The translations under genes were made by a program, and so were the position numbers. Below the pieces are notes generated by a model, which ran no database searches, was not told the origin of the DNA, and saw only the letters and a list, made by a program, of their open reading frames with translations. A stretch of DNA of 64,000 bases from VRUE01 sp963742535 (GTDB lineage: Bacteria; Actinomycetota; Thermoleophilia; Solirubrobacterales; 70-9). The number at the start of each line of letters is the position of its first letter. The first letter of the stretch is position 1. The stretch is taken from positions 620,001 through 684,000 of the forward strand of contig CAVUMC010000002.1 in NCBI GenBank assembly GCA_963742535.1, written 5' to 3'. Below are positions 1-9,384 of this stretch, piece after piece.

Positions 1-132
1 AAGCGATGGGTGACTCCGTCGAGCTCCGGGGGTTGACTCGGTCGCATCGCCGCGGAATCTACCGGGGACGAAACCGCACCCCTTGTTCCCAGCGCTCAAG
101 GATTTGGCCCCGCGCGCCGATCTTAGGGCGGC

Positions 133-735
133 ATGGCCAGACAATTCCTCAATTTCGCCCAGGCCCTGATCGCCCTCGTCCTGCTCGCGATCGCGATGGC
201 ACCGCTGGCCGCTCCAGTCGTCTCGCCCGAACCGGCCCAGGCCGAAGTCGACTTCATCGCCGAAGAAACGAACGAAGAAGGCGAAGAAGAAGAATGGGAA
301 CTGGAAGAAGGGGAAGAAGAAGCCGAAGAAGAAGAATTCGGCACCAAGGGCACGGCCGTACTCCCGCCCGAATGCCTGCTTCGCAGCGCTGAACCGTCCG
401 TCGTCGCCCAGCTCAACAGCGGCACCCTGCGCCTGGCGCTTCAGTACACGGCGCGCACCCCGACGAAGGTCGGCATCGACTACTGGCTCAAGGGCGGCAA
501 AGGCTCGCTCCAGCTCGGCTCGGCGACCCGCCACCTCGGGCGCCAGGGCACGCTGCACCTGACCAGCCACCTCGACGAACGCGAAGCGGGCAAGGTCAGC
601 GCCGCCCACGCCTTCATCGTCGATCTCGATCTGCCGGCGGCACCCTCGAGCTGCGAGAAGTACCTGACGCTGCGCCTCAACGCGAAGGACCTGGATCGCT
701 CACGCGCAACCTGGTCCGAGCGCGCCGGCTCCTAG
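133..735 (+). CDS. Secreted protein with a glutamate-rich segment, function unknown
   Basis: The 200-residue product opens with a hydrophobic signal-like segment (about residues 8-28) and a probable AxA cleavage near residue 37. An acidic low-complexity stretch follows (about residues 44-70, mostly Glu) and then a folded-looking domain with two cysteines (about 81 and 178) that could form a disulfide. It is probably exported. I recognise no family. The gene ends tail to tail with the esterase remnant on the other strand, and their stop codons overlap by 4 bases. No clear ribosome binding site precedes the ATG. Reading frame and signal peptide make it a convincing gene; the function is open. 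Confidence 0.7.
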   Translation: MARQFLNFAQALIALVLLAIAMAPLAAPVVSPEPAQAEVDFIAEETNEEGEEEEWELEEGEEEAEEEEFGTKGTAVLPPECLLRSAEPSVVAQLNSGTLRLALQYTARTPTKVGIDYWLKGGKGSLQLGSATRHLGRQGTLHLTSHLDEREAGKVSAAHAFIVDLDLPAAPSSCEKYLTLRLNAKDLDRSRATWSERAGS

Positions 736-1375
736 CCCGGCAGGGAAGTACGCAGCCAGTCCGAAGCCGCCGCCAGGTGGGCGGGTTCGATCTGATGCCC
801 GAGCTCGGACTCGTGGTACTCGACGGCCAGCCCGCCGGCCTCGAGCAGGTCGCGAGCGCGGTGGCCGAACTCGATACCGATGATCGGGTCGTTGCGGCCG
901 TGAGAGACGAAGGCCCGCGTCCCCAGCCTGTCCTCGAAGTGGGGCTGCCAGTCGGCGACGGTGGGTACGAAGCCGCTGAAGGCGAGGATGCCGGCGGCGG
1001 CGGGGCGCTCGGCACTGAGCGCCATCGAGTAGCTCATTACCGCGCCCATCGAGAAGCCGCCGAAGACCGTCCGCTCGGCCCGATGCCCGTCTCCCGCCAA
1101 AGCCGATCGTGCAGCTCGGCCAACGCGGCGCGGGCGGCGTGAAAGGTGTCGGGGTCGGGATAACCGACCCGCGGCACCAGGTACCAGTGGTAGCCGGGTG
1201 AGCCCGGCAGGGCCAAGGGCGCGCGGGGTGTCACCACCTGCAGCCGCTGCGCCGGATCCAGCGCGTCGGCGAGCCCGAGCAGGTCGCGCTCGTCGGTACC
1301 TCGCCCGTGATGAAGAACCAGCAGCCCCTCCGCCTCGGTGGCGGCCGCACGTTCCAGGTAACTCAGCGATTCCAC
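732..1375 (-). pseudogene. Phospholipase/carboxylesterase-type alpha/beta hydrolase, frameshifted
   Basis: Two frames together make one hydrolase of about 214 residues. The N-terminal part, from a GTG at 1375, reads through the oxyanion strand (LLVLHHGRGTDE) to LWRETGI near 1085. The C-terminal part, in another frame, resumes at ERTVFGGFSMGAVMS with the GFSMG nucleophile elbow, then SHGRNDPI (Asp) and LGHQI (His). One base is missing around 1075-1090. All three catalytic residues survive, so this is either a recent frameshift or a sequencing error. In the carboxylesterase YpfH/PldB-like family the product hydrolyses short-chain esters or thioesters. The GTG start is preceded by a TAGGGT box 6 nt upstream. 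Confidence 0.7.
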
Positions 1376-1381
1376 GCAACG

Positions 1382-1387
1382 ACCCTA
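1382..1387 (-). promoter_or_regulatory. Putative -10 box for a leaderless esterase transcript
   Basis: TAGGGT on the minus strand ends 6 nt before the GTG at 1375, with no Shine-Dalgarno sequence between them. The same arrangement recurs at several genes in this window. No convincing -35 hexamer is visible, so this is inferred from the recurring pattern. Confidence 0.4.
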
Positions 1388-1433
1388 GCTGCACCCACCT
1401 GGATTCGAGCCAAGTGACGCCACGAGCTCGCGC

Positions 1434-1473
1434 ATCCGACATTGACCCCACTCTGGGGTAGTCAATGTCGGAT
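1434..1473. other. Intergenic hairpin, 12-bp stem plus inner 5-bp stem
   Basis: ATCCGACATTGA (1434-1445) is perfectly complementary to TCAATGTCGGAT (1462-1473). Inside, CCCCA and TGGGG pair around a CTC loop, with TAG bulged out. It lies between the 3' end of prfB and the start of the esterase, both on the minus strand. There is no U-run, so it is not a standard intrinsic terminator. It could limit read-through or act as a protein-binding palindrome. Confidence 0.55.
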
Positions 1474-1540
1474 AGACGAAACCAAAACCGCGGAGATGGT
1501 CGATTTCAATTCGCGTGCCCGAGGGGACGCGACTGGCCAA

Positions 1541-1607
1541 GCTGGGCGGTGCCCGAGGGCGCAGCGCGTAGCGGAGCTACGCGCAAGGCGACGGGTGCCG
1601 AACCAGC
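1541..1607. other. Long nested hairpin downstream of prfB
   Basis: The core is GCGCGTAGC (1564-1572), triloop GGA, GCTACGCGC (1576-1584), a perfect 9-bp stem. Around it GGTGCCCG can pair with CGGGTGCC (two G-U pairs), and the outermost GCTGG (1541-1545) pairs with CCAGC (1603-1607). The GNA triloop is a type known to give very stable DNA mini-hairpins. Together with the hairpin at 1434-1473 it fills the 262-base gap between prfB and the esterase. It probably ends prfB transcription; no U-tract follows. Confidence 0.5.
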
Positions 1608-1637
1608 GCCGCGCCAGGCGCGTCATCCGCGGGTGCG

Positions 1638-2760
1638 CTAATTGGAAGCGCCCATCGAAGCGGTCTTGTTCAGGTAGTCACGGATGAAGTTGTCGAGGTC
1701 GCCGTCGAGGACGCGCTGGGCGTCGCCCGCCTCGTGTCCCGTCCGGTGGTCCTTGACCCGCTGGTCAGGATGGAGGAAATAGCTGCGGATCTGCGAGCCC
1801 CAGGCGACGTCCTTGACCTCGCCGCGCACCTTGGCCATCTCTTCGGCCCGTTTGCGCTCCTCCAGCTCGATCAGCTTCGAGCGCAGGAACTGCATCGCCA
1901 TTGCCTTGTTTTGGGTCTGCGAGCGCTCGTTCTGGCACTGAACGACGGTGCCGGTGGGGATGTGGGTGATTCGCACCGCCGAGTCGGTCTTGTTGACGTG
2001 CTGGCCGCCGGCGCCGGAAGCGCGGTAGGTATCGATGCGCAGGTCGGCGTCGTCGATCTCGACCTCGACGCTGTCGTCGACCAGCGGCCCGGCGTCGAGC
2101 TGGGCAAAGCTGGTGTGGCGGCGGGCGGAAGAGTCGAAGGGCGAGATCCGCACCAGCCTGTGGACTCCACGCTCAGCGGCGAAGAGGCCGTAAACGTTCT
2201 CACCACGAGCGATGAAGGTCGCCGACTTGAGACCCGCCTCCTCTCCCGGCGAGGCCTCCTTCATCTCAATCTCAAAGCCACGCCCTTCTGCCCAGCGCAG
2301 GTACATACGCAGCAGCATCTCGGCCCAGTCCTGGGAATCGGTGCCACCCGCACCAGCGTGAACGGTGACGACCGCGTCCCCCGCGTCGTACTCGCCGCTG
2401 AACAGGCGCGCCTCTTCGAGCTCTCCCAAGCGCCGCTCGACCGAGACCAGCTGCGTCGCCAACTCCCGTGCCATCTCCTCGTCCTCGGCTGCCATCTCGG
2501 CCAGCTCAGCGAGGTCACCCGCCTCGGACTCGAGCTCGCGGAAGGTCTTCAGCTTGCGCTGGGCACTGGCGTGCGCGGCAGAGGTGCGCGCCGCGGACTC
2601 CTGGTCATCCCAGAAGCCCGGCTTGCCCATCTCCGCCTCGAGGCTCTCGACTTTGCTTTCCAGCGCAGCCGGGTCAAAGGTAGTCCGAGAGCAGGGACAA
2701 CTGCTCGCGGATCTCGGCCAGGCGCGCCGGCACGGACTCTGTCGGCGCGATCTCGGCCAT
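1638..2760 (-). CDS. prfB: Peptide chain release factor 2 (programmed +1 frameshift)
   Basis: RF2 terminates translation at UGA and UAA. The gene starts at the ATG at 2760, reads 28 codons to CTT TGA, and must shift +1 there to continue as DPAALESKV in the main frame, giving about 373 residues (RF2 is usually about 365). The SPF stop-codon recognition tripeptide is at about 206-208 and the peptidyl-hydrolysis motif GGQ at about 251-253 (GAGGQHVNKT). A caller that ignores the shift would give a wrong upstream N-terminus in the long frame that extends to 2924. The ATG follows the methyltransferase stop by 9 nt and has a TAGGCT box 6 nt upstream instead of a Shine-Dalgarno site. Confidence 0.96.
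2673..2679 (-). promoter_or_regulatory. RF2 programmed frameshift site CTTTGAC
   Basis: On the minus strand the in-frame UGA at 2676-2674 follows the slippery CUU (2679-2677) and is followed by C, the classic autoregulatory signal. When RF2 is scarce the ribosome pauses at UGA and slips +1 into GAC. The stimulatory Shine-Dalgarno-like element seen in E. coli (AGGGGG just upstream) is replaced here by CTCTCGGACTAC, so that stimulator looks weak or absent. Confidence 0.93.
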
Positions 2761-2766
2761 GGCTGA

Positions 2767-2772
2767 AGCCTA
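2767..2772 (-). promoter_or_regulatory. Putative -10 box of a leaderless prfB transcript
   Basis: TAGGCT, whose first three bases are the stop codon of the upstream methyltransferase, lies 6 nt before the prfB ATG. Part of the match is therefore forced by the stop codon. It fits the TAnnnT-then-start pattern seen elsewhere in the window. Confidence 0.35.
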
Positions 2773-3642
2773 TCCAGCGGGGGCGCGGGCGCTGATGATC
2801 CAGGTTGAGGCCGGGGCGTGGACACCATCCGGGCCCTCGAACTCGGCCAACGCCTGGCGCAGGTCGGCGGCGATCTTCGGCCGAATCTCGTCGATGCGGT
2901 CTTCCCAGAGCCGCAACACCTCACCGGCGGGACCGAGAGCCATGTTGAACTCGATCGCGTGGTCGAGGTCCCTGCCGATCTTCAGCGCCAGGTCGCTGCG
3001 CTGCAGGCTGATCCGCTCGAAGCCGGCGATCTTCAGCTGCTCGCTGACGGTGTCGGCGTTGGCCATCGAGAACGGGCCCGGGCCGCAGGTCGGCTCGTCG
3101 CTCTGCTCCGGGTGATCGAGGTACTCGTCGACGACGAGCTCCGCCCGGCGCACCCATTCGTTGTCCTCCTTGCGCCGCCAGACCACGGCGCAAAACTGGC
3201 CGCCGGGGACGAGCGCTTCGCGCACGTTGCGCAGCGCCGCCACGGGGTTGGCGAAAAACATCACTCCCATCCGCGAGAAGGCGTAGTCGAAGCTCTCGCT
3301 GAACTCGGCCACCTGCACGTCCTCGACGGCGAAACGGACGTTGTCAACGCCCTCCTCCTCCGCCTCTTTCCGCGCCATCTCAATGAACGGCTCGGAGACG
3401 TCCACGCCGAAGGCTTCGCCCTCGGCGCCAACCAGCTCAGCCAGCCGCTGGGTGGTATCGCCGAAGCCACAGCCGAGGTCAACGACACGATTGCCGGGCT
3501 GCGGCGGATGTGCCGCGATCGCCGCCTCACCGTGCGCGCCCAAACCCTCTGCGACGAGCTCGCGGTAACGCACAAAGCGCTCGAAGAGCGGCCCGCTCCA
3601 GGCCTCAGTTGCCTCGCGATTCTCCGCGGCCGGGGTGCTCAT
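2770..3642 (-). CDS. Class I SAM-dependent methyltransferase
   Basis: A small-molecule methyltransferase of about 290 residues. The SAM-binding signature VVDLGCGFGDTT lies at about residue 54, followed by the acidic residue of the second strand (FGVDVSEPF) and motif VRFAVEDVQ, so the Rossmann core is complete. The ATG at 3642 shares its A with the TGA stop of the preceding NTF2-like gene (TGATG) and has GGGGAG just upstream, which favours it over the ATG 24 nt further up and implies translational coupling. Substrate unknown; the coupling suggests it works with the NTF2-like protein. Confidence 0.88.
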   Translation of the reverse strand: MSTPAAENREATEAWSGPLFERFVRYRELVAEGLGAHGEAAIAAHPPQPGNRVVDLGCGFGDTTQRLAELVGAEGEAFGVDVSEPFIEMARKEAEEEGVDNVRFAVEDVQVAEFSESFDYAFSRMGVMFFANPVAALRNVREALVPGGQFCAVVWRRKEDNEWVRRAELVVDEYLDHPEQSDEPTCGPGPFSMANADTVSEQLKIAGFERISLQRSDLALKIGRDLDHAIEFNMALGPAGEVLRLWEDRIDEIRPKIAADLRQALAEFEGPDGVHAPASTWIISARAPAG

Positions 3643-4025
3643 CACTCCCCATGGTACGCCCGCCACGCCGCCTCGCGGTCGTCAAAGGGACGCCAGCTCC
3701 GCACCTTGTGCTCGTGCAGCTCAAAGAACCAGGCCATCACGTCCTCCCCCGCCGCGGAGCCGTCCTCTTCCCAATGCCAGGCCCGCTTGATCAACGCCAG
3801 CGCCCGACCGTGCCCCGCCTCGGTGTCGTCCTCGAACAACTCCTCCAACTCAATCGTCTGCTGCACCCCACCCGGGGCCCGCGTAGCCCAAACCCGCGCC
3901 GCCTCGCGTCCCTTGCGCAATCCTCGACTGGCATGAAGCTCGACCTCCGGGTCGAGGGCGCGGACGAACGCATCGAGGTCCCTCTCGTTGAAGGCCCGGA
4001 TGAACTCTCTGACGCAGTCAGGCAT
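3642..4025 (-). CDS. NTF2/SnoaL-like domain protein
   Basis: A 127-residue alpha+beta cone-fold protein resembling the SnoaL-like/ketosteroid-isomerase superfamily. It opens with the helix VREFIRAFNERDLDAFVRALDP and ends with the usual beta strands (VMAWFFELHEHKVRSWRPF) and DDREAAWRAYHG. Such proteins bind or isomerise small hydrophobic molecules; catalytic residues cannot be assigned by eye. Its stop overlaps the start of the methyltransferase by one base, so the two form a coupled pair downstream of secA. Confidence 0.75.
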   Translation of the reverse strand: MPDCVREFIRAFNERDLDAFVRALDPEVELHASRGLRKGREAARVWATRAPGGVQQTIELEELFEDDTEAGHGRALALIKRAWHWEEDGSAAGEDVMAWFFELHEHKVRSWRPFDDREAAWRAYHGE

Positions 4026-4045
4026 CCCCGGGGCTTACAACGCCC

Positions 4046-6862
<2,817 letters not shown>

Positions 6863-6887
6863 GTCCCTTGCATTGGCCACGGGTCCA

Positions 6888-6893
6888 AGAGTA
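6888..6893 (-). promoter_or_regulatory. Putative -10 box upstream of secA
   Basis: TACTCT on the minus strand lies 7 nt before the in-frame GTG at 6880. No good -35 is seen. If real, secA would be transcribed as a leaderless message from within the 421-base gap that also contains the structured repeat. Confidence 0.35.
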
Positions 6894-7103
6894 GCGAGGG
6901 GTGGTGGGTCGGGCGTCGAGGTGATTTCAGGCAACTCAGGGAAGTTCGAGTGATGGTGGATGGGCTCGAACGCCACACGAGCTTCAGAGAGGGACGGGCC
7001 GAAAGCAGCTCGTCCGACTGCTAGCCCCCGAGCTTGAGCAGCTTCGGGCGGTCTCGAAGCTTCGTGGTCGCCCGCGTACACGCGACTCGTCCCGGCTATG
7101 CGT

Positions 7104-7262
7104 GGCGAGGAGGCTGGGTGGCCTGTGGGCGAATGTCGCCGAATAGGCGGCCGCTGCACTCGTGCTTCTAGGCGCGGCGCAGCCGCGCTGACAAATTGTC
7201 GCTAAGCCCGCGAAGCGGGCGTGCGACATCAATTCGACCACAGGCCACCCAGCCTCCTCGCC
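7104..7262. repeat. Structured intergenic repeat, copy A
   Basis: This element fills most of the gap between hpf and secA (6863-7283); I see nothing else there. It is bounded by a perfect 25-bp inverted repeat, 7104-7128 and 7238-7262, which continues inward through CGAAT/ATTCG and GTCGC/GCGAC around a short bulge. Inside are GCGCGGC-GCA-GCCGCGC (7172-7188), GACAA-A-TTGTC and GCCCGC-GAA-GCGGGC. A 57-nt stretch from CTGTGGGCGAATGTCG to GGCGCGGCG is identical in copy B (32583-32710). Copy A carries 33 more bases, which hold the last two mini-hairpins. Family and function are unknown. Confidence 0.85.
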
Positions 7263-7283
7263 GGGAATAAATGGGAGTCGCGT

Positions 7284-7631
7284 CTACGCGATCCGACCGC
7301 GCATGCGCGACACTTCGCGCCGCGTCCGCGTCCGCTTCCGGCGCATCTCGCGGTGCTTCTTCACCTGCCGCCGAACGTCCTCGGCGAGCTCGTGGATCGT
7401 GTGGGCGATGTCCGGCGATGCCTCGCGCGCCCGCAGGGTCACGCCCTTCAGCCGCAGGGTGGCCTCGGCCACGTGGCGGTCCGCAATCGAGGGATTGCGC
7501 TCTTCAGAGATCTCGACGTCGAGCGTCGCCAGTTCCGACACCTGCCTGCCCACCCGCCGGAATCGCTTGGTCACATGACCCCGCAGCTCGTCGTCTATCT
7601 CGACGTTTCGGCCCCGAATCTCGATCCGCAT
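7284..7631 (-). CDS. hpf: Ribosome hibernation promoting factor, short form
   Basis: A 115-residue HPF/RaiA (YfiA) protein that binds the 30S decoding region and silences ribosomes in stress or stationary phase. The N-terminal beta strand IEIRGRNVEIDDELRGHV, the helix ITKR-like FRRV and the basic C-terminal helix with many Arg/Lys are typical. Most actinobacterial HPFs are long forms with a C-terminal dimerisation domain; this one stops after the first domain, so it cannot form 100S dimers through that domain. The start has an excellent AAGGAGGA site. The structured repeat follows the gene before secA. Confidence 0.88.
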   Translation of the reverse strand: MRIEIRGRNVEIDDELRGHVTKRFRRVGRQVSELATLDVEISEERNPSIADRHVAEATLRLKGVTLRAREASPDIAHTIHELAEDVRRQVKKHREMRRKRTRTRREVSRMRGRIA

Positions 7632-7693
7632 CTGTGTCCTCCTTGGGTGTCGGTCAGACGATGCTACGCCCTTCCAAGCGCCCGGTAAAGCCC

Positions 7694-8317
7694 CTACAAG
7701 CGCCTGGTAAATGTGATTGCCGCTACCCGGATCGCGCCACCCCTACGCAGGGCGCCGGCACAGGCGGAAAGGGTGGCGCCGGTGGTGAGAACGTCGTCGA
7801 TGAGCAGCGCGCTGAGCGGTGCCTCGCCAATCAGGCGCAAGCGCGGTGGGTGGCCGAGGCGTTGCGCCCGGCGCTTGCCGACCTGCCGTCCCCCGCCGCT
7901 GCGCGCCAGACAGGGTGAGAGCTCCTGCCCGGTGAGCTCGGCCAAGGCCACCGCGATCTCGGCAGCGGGATCGAAGCCTCTACCGAGCGTGCGCAGGGGC
8001 GCCGTCGGCACGGGGACAACAACACCGGAGAGCACCGACGGTGGCGCCAGCCGCGTAATCCGCCCCGCCATCTCCCTTGCCACCGGCAGCAGGCGGCGGA
8101 ACTTGAGCGCCATCACCAGATCCCGCGCCACGCCTTCGTGGGCGGCGGCGGACCAGGCGCGGTCGAGCCCGGGCGAGCCGGCGCCGCTCAGCGGCTCAGC
8201 CTCACCGAGGCGGCGAGAGCAGCGGGTGCAGAGGACGGCATCGGGGCGACAGCCGCGCCCGCAAGCGGCGCAGAGCGGTGGCACCAGGCGGGAAAAGGCG
8301 GCTTCGAGGGTCGGCAC
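7694..8317 (-). CDS. ComF family protein (ComFC-type phosphoribosyltransferase)
   Basis: A 207-residue ComFC homologue, needed for natural DNA uptake in several bacteria. The N-terminus has a four-cysteine zinc finger (CAACGRGC and CTRC), and the C-terminus holds the PRPP-binding loop LLIDDVLTTGAT of type I phosphoribosyltransferases. The start is a GTG. No other competence gene lies in the window. The last coding bases, TTTACCAGGCGCTTG, are nearly repeated 22 bases beyond the stop (7675-7690 against 7697-7712), suggesting a small tail duplication. It sits at the end of the sugar-nucleotide operon, 56 nt after the pyrophosphorylase. Confidence 0.85.
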   Translation of the reverse strand: MPTLEAAFSRLVPPLCAACGRGCRPDAVLCTRCSRRLGEAEPLSGAGSPGLDRAWSAAAHEGVARDLVMALKFRRLLPVAREMAGRITRLAPPSVLSGVVVPVPTAPLRTLGRGFDPAAEIAVALAELTGQELSPCLARSGGGRQVGKRRAQRLGHPPRLRLIGEAPLSALLIDDVLTTGATLSACAGALRRGGAIRVAAITFTRRL

Positions 8318-8373
8318 ACACCGATCGTCCGCCGCCGCGGCGCACCGGTGGTGCGCTCAAGCTCAAAGAAGCG

Positions 8374-9384
8374 TCAGGGCTTGCCGACGCGGCCCGCGAT
8401 GGCGCCGATCAGCATGCCCTCGTCGGCGAGCTCGGCGCCGTTGAGCAAGATCGAGTCGCGCACCCAGGCGCCGGCGCCGATGCGACAGCCGTCGCCGATG
8501 ATCGCGGGGCCCTGGATGCGGACGCCGGCACCGAGCTCCACCCCGGAGCCGATCAGCACCGGTCCCTCGACCTCGGCCCCCTCCAACGGGCTCGCCGAAC
8601 GAATTCCCGGGGAAACCTCTGGGGCGCCCGGCTCCACCTCGACCCCACCGCGCAATGCATCGAGGTTTGCCTGTCGCAGCTCGTCGATGTTGCCGACGTC
8701 GTTCCAGTAGGCGTCGATCTCATGGGAGTAGAAGGGCACGTCGTTCTCCAGCAGCGCCGGGAAGACGTCCATCGCCCAATCGGCGAAGCCGGGAGGATTG
8801 TCGGGCCCAGCAGCCTTGCTGGTTCCCGGCTCGGGGAAGAAGTCGAAGATCTCGCGGCGGAACATGTAAATGCAGGTGTTGGCCAGGTCGGAGAGGGCTT
8901 CCGAGGGGTCGGGCTTCTCCTGGAAGCCCTGGATCCGCCCGTCCTCACCCGCGATCACTACCCCGTACTCATCCGTGTTGGCGACCCGCTTGGTGGCCAG
9001 GGTGACGAGCCCGTCGTGGGATTCGTGAAACTCGCGCATCGCGGTGAAGTCGAGGTCGGTGAGGGCGTCGCCGGCGACGACGAGGAAGTTGTCGCCGAGG
9101 AACTCGGCGACGTTGCGGACTCCGCCGGCCGTGCCCAGCAACTGCTCCTCATGGCTGTAGGTGAGCTCGATGCCGAAGTCCGAGCCGTCGCCGAAATAGC
9201 CCTCGATCGTCTCCGGGAACCAGTGCAGGTTGGCGATCGCCTCTTCGAAGCCATGACGAGCGATCAGGCGCACGCTGTGCTCCATCACCGGCCGGTTCAG
9301 CACCGGCGCCAGTGGCTTCGGGATCGCGTAGGTGATCGGCCGCAGCCGCGTGCCCAGTCCTGCTGCCAGCACCATCGCTCTCAT
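8374..9384 (-). CDS. NDP-sugar pyrophosphorylase with left-handed beta-helix domain
   Basis: A 336-residue nucleotidyltransferase forming an NDP-sugar from a sugar-1-phosphate and NTP. It has the signature LAAGLGTRLRPITYAIPKP at the N-terminus, GDALTDLDF for metal binding, GFQEKP for the sugar phosphate, and a C-terminal hexapeptide-repeat helix (about residues 255-330, IGSGVELGAGVRIQG). It most resembles mannose-1-phosphate guanylyl- and glucose-1-phosphate thymidylyl-transferases; the substrate cannot be fixed by eye. ATGA overlap with the upstream isomerase gene shows coupling. It is the second such enzyme in the operon. Confidence 0.85.
   Translation of the reverse strand: MRAMVLAAGLGTRLRPITYAIPKPLAPVLNRPVMEHSVRLIARHGFEEAIANLHWFPETIEGYFGDGSDFGIELTYSHEEQLLGTAGGVRNVAEFLGDNFLVVAGDALTDLDFTAMREFHESHDGLVTLATKRVANTDEYGVVIAGEDGRIQGFQEKPDPSEALSDLANTCIYMFRREIFDFFPEPGTSKAAGPDNPPGFADWAMDVFPALLENDVPFYSHEIDAYWNDVGNIDELRQANLDALRGGVEVEPGAPEVSPGIRSASPLEGAEVEGPVLIGSGVELGAGVRIQGPAIIGDGCRIGAGAWVRDSILLNGAELADEGMLIGAIAGRVGKP

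Noticed and set aside
1395..1420. tRNA T-arm-like sequence on the minus strand (CTTGG-CTCGAAT-CCAGG)
   Set aside because: No matching acceptor, D-arm or anticodon arm upstream, and the loop lacks the usual first T. Chance similarity.
732..1451. Single 239-codon frame as a complete esterase
   Set aside because: Only its C-terminal half is esterase-like; the N-terminal half is Arg/Ala-rich shadow sequence, and the true N-terminus is in another frame.
6984..7241. Open frame through repeat copy A sharing about 25 residues with one through copy B (32500-32688), the 33-base insert being in frame
   Set aside because: The frames diverge completely beyond the repeat, have low-complexity Ala/Ser/Arg composition, and the covarying arms speak for structure, not coding. 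Kept only as an alternative worth excluding.
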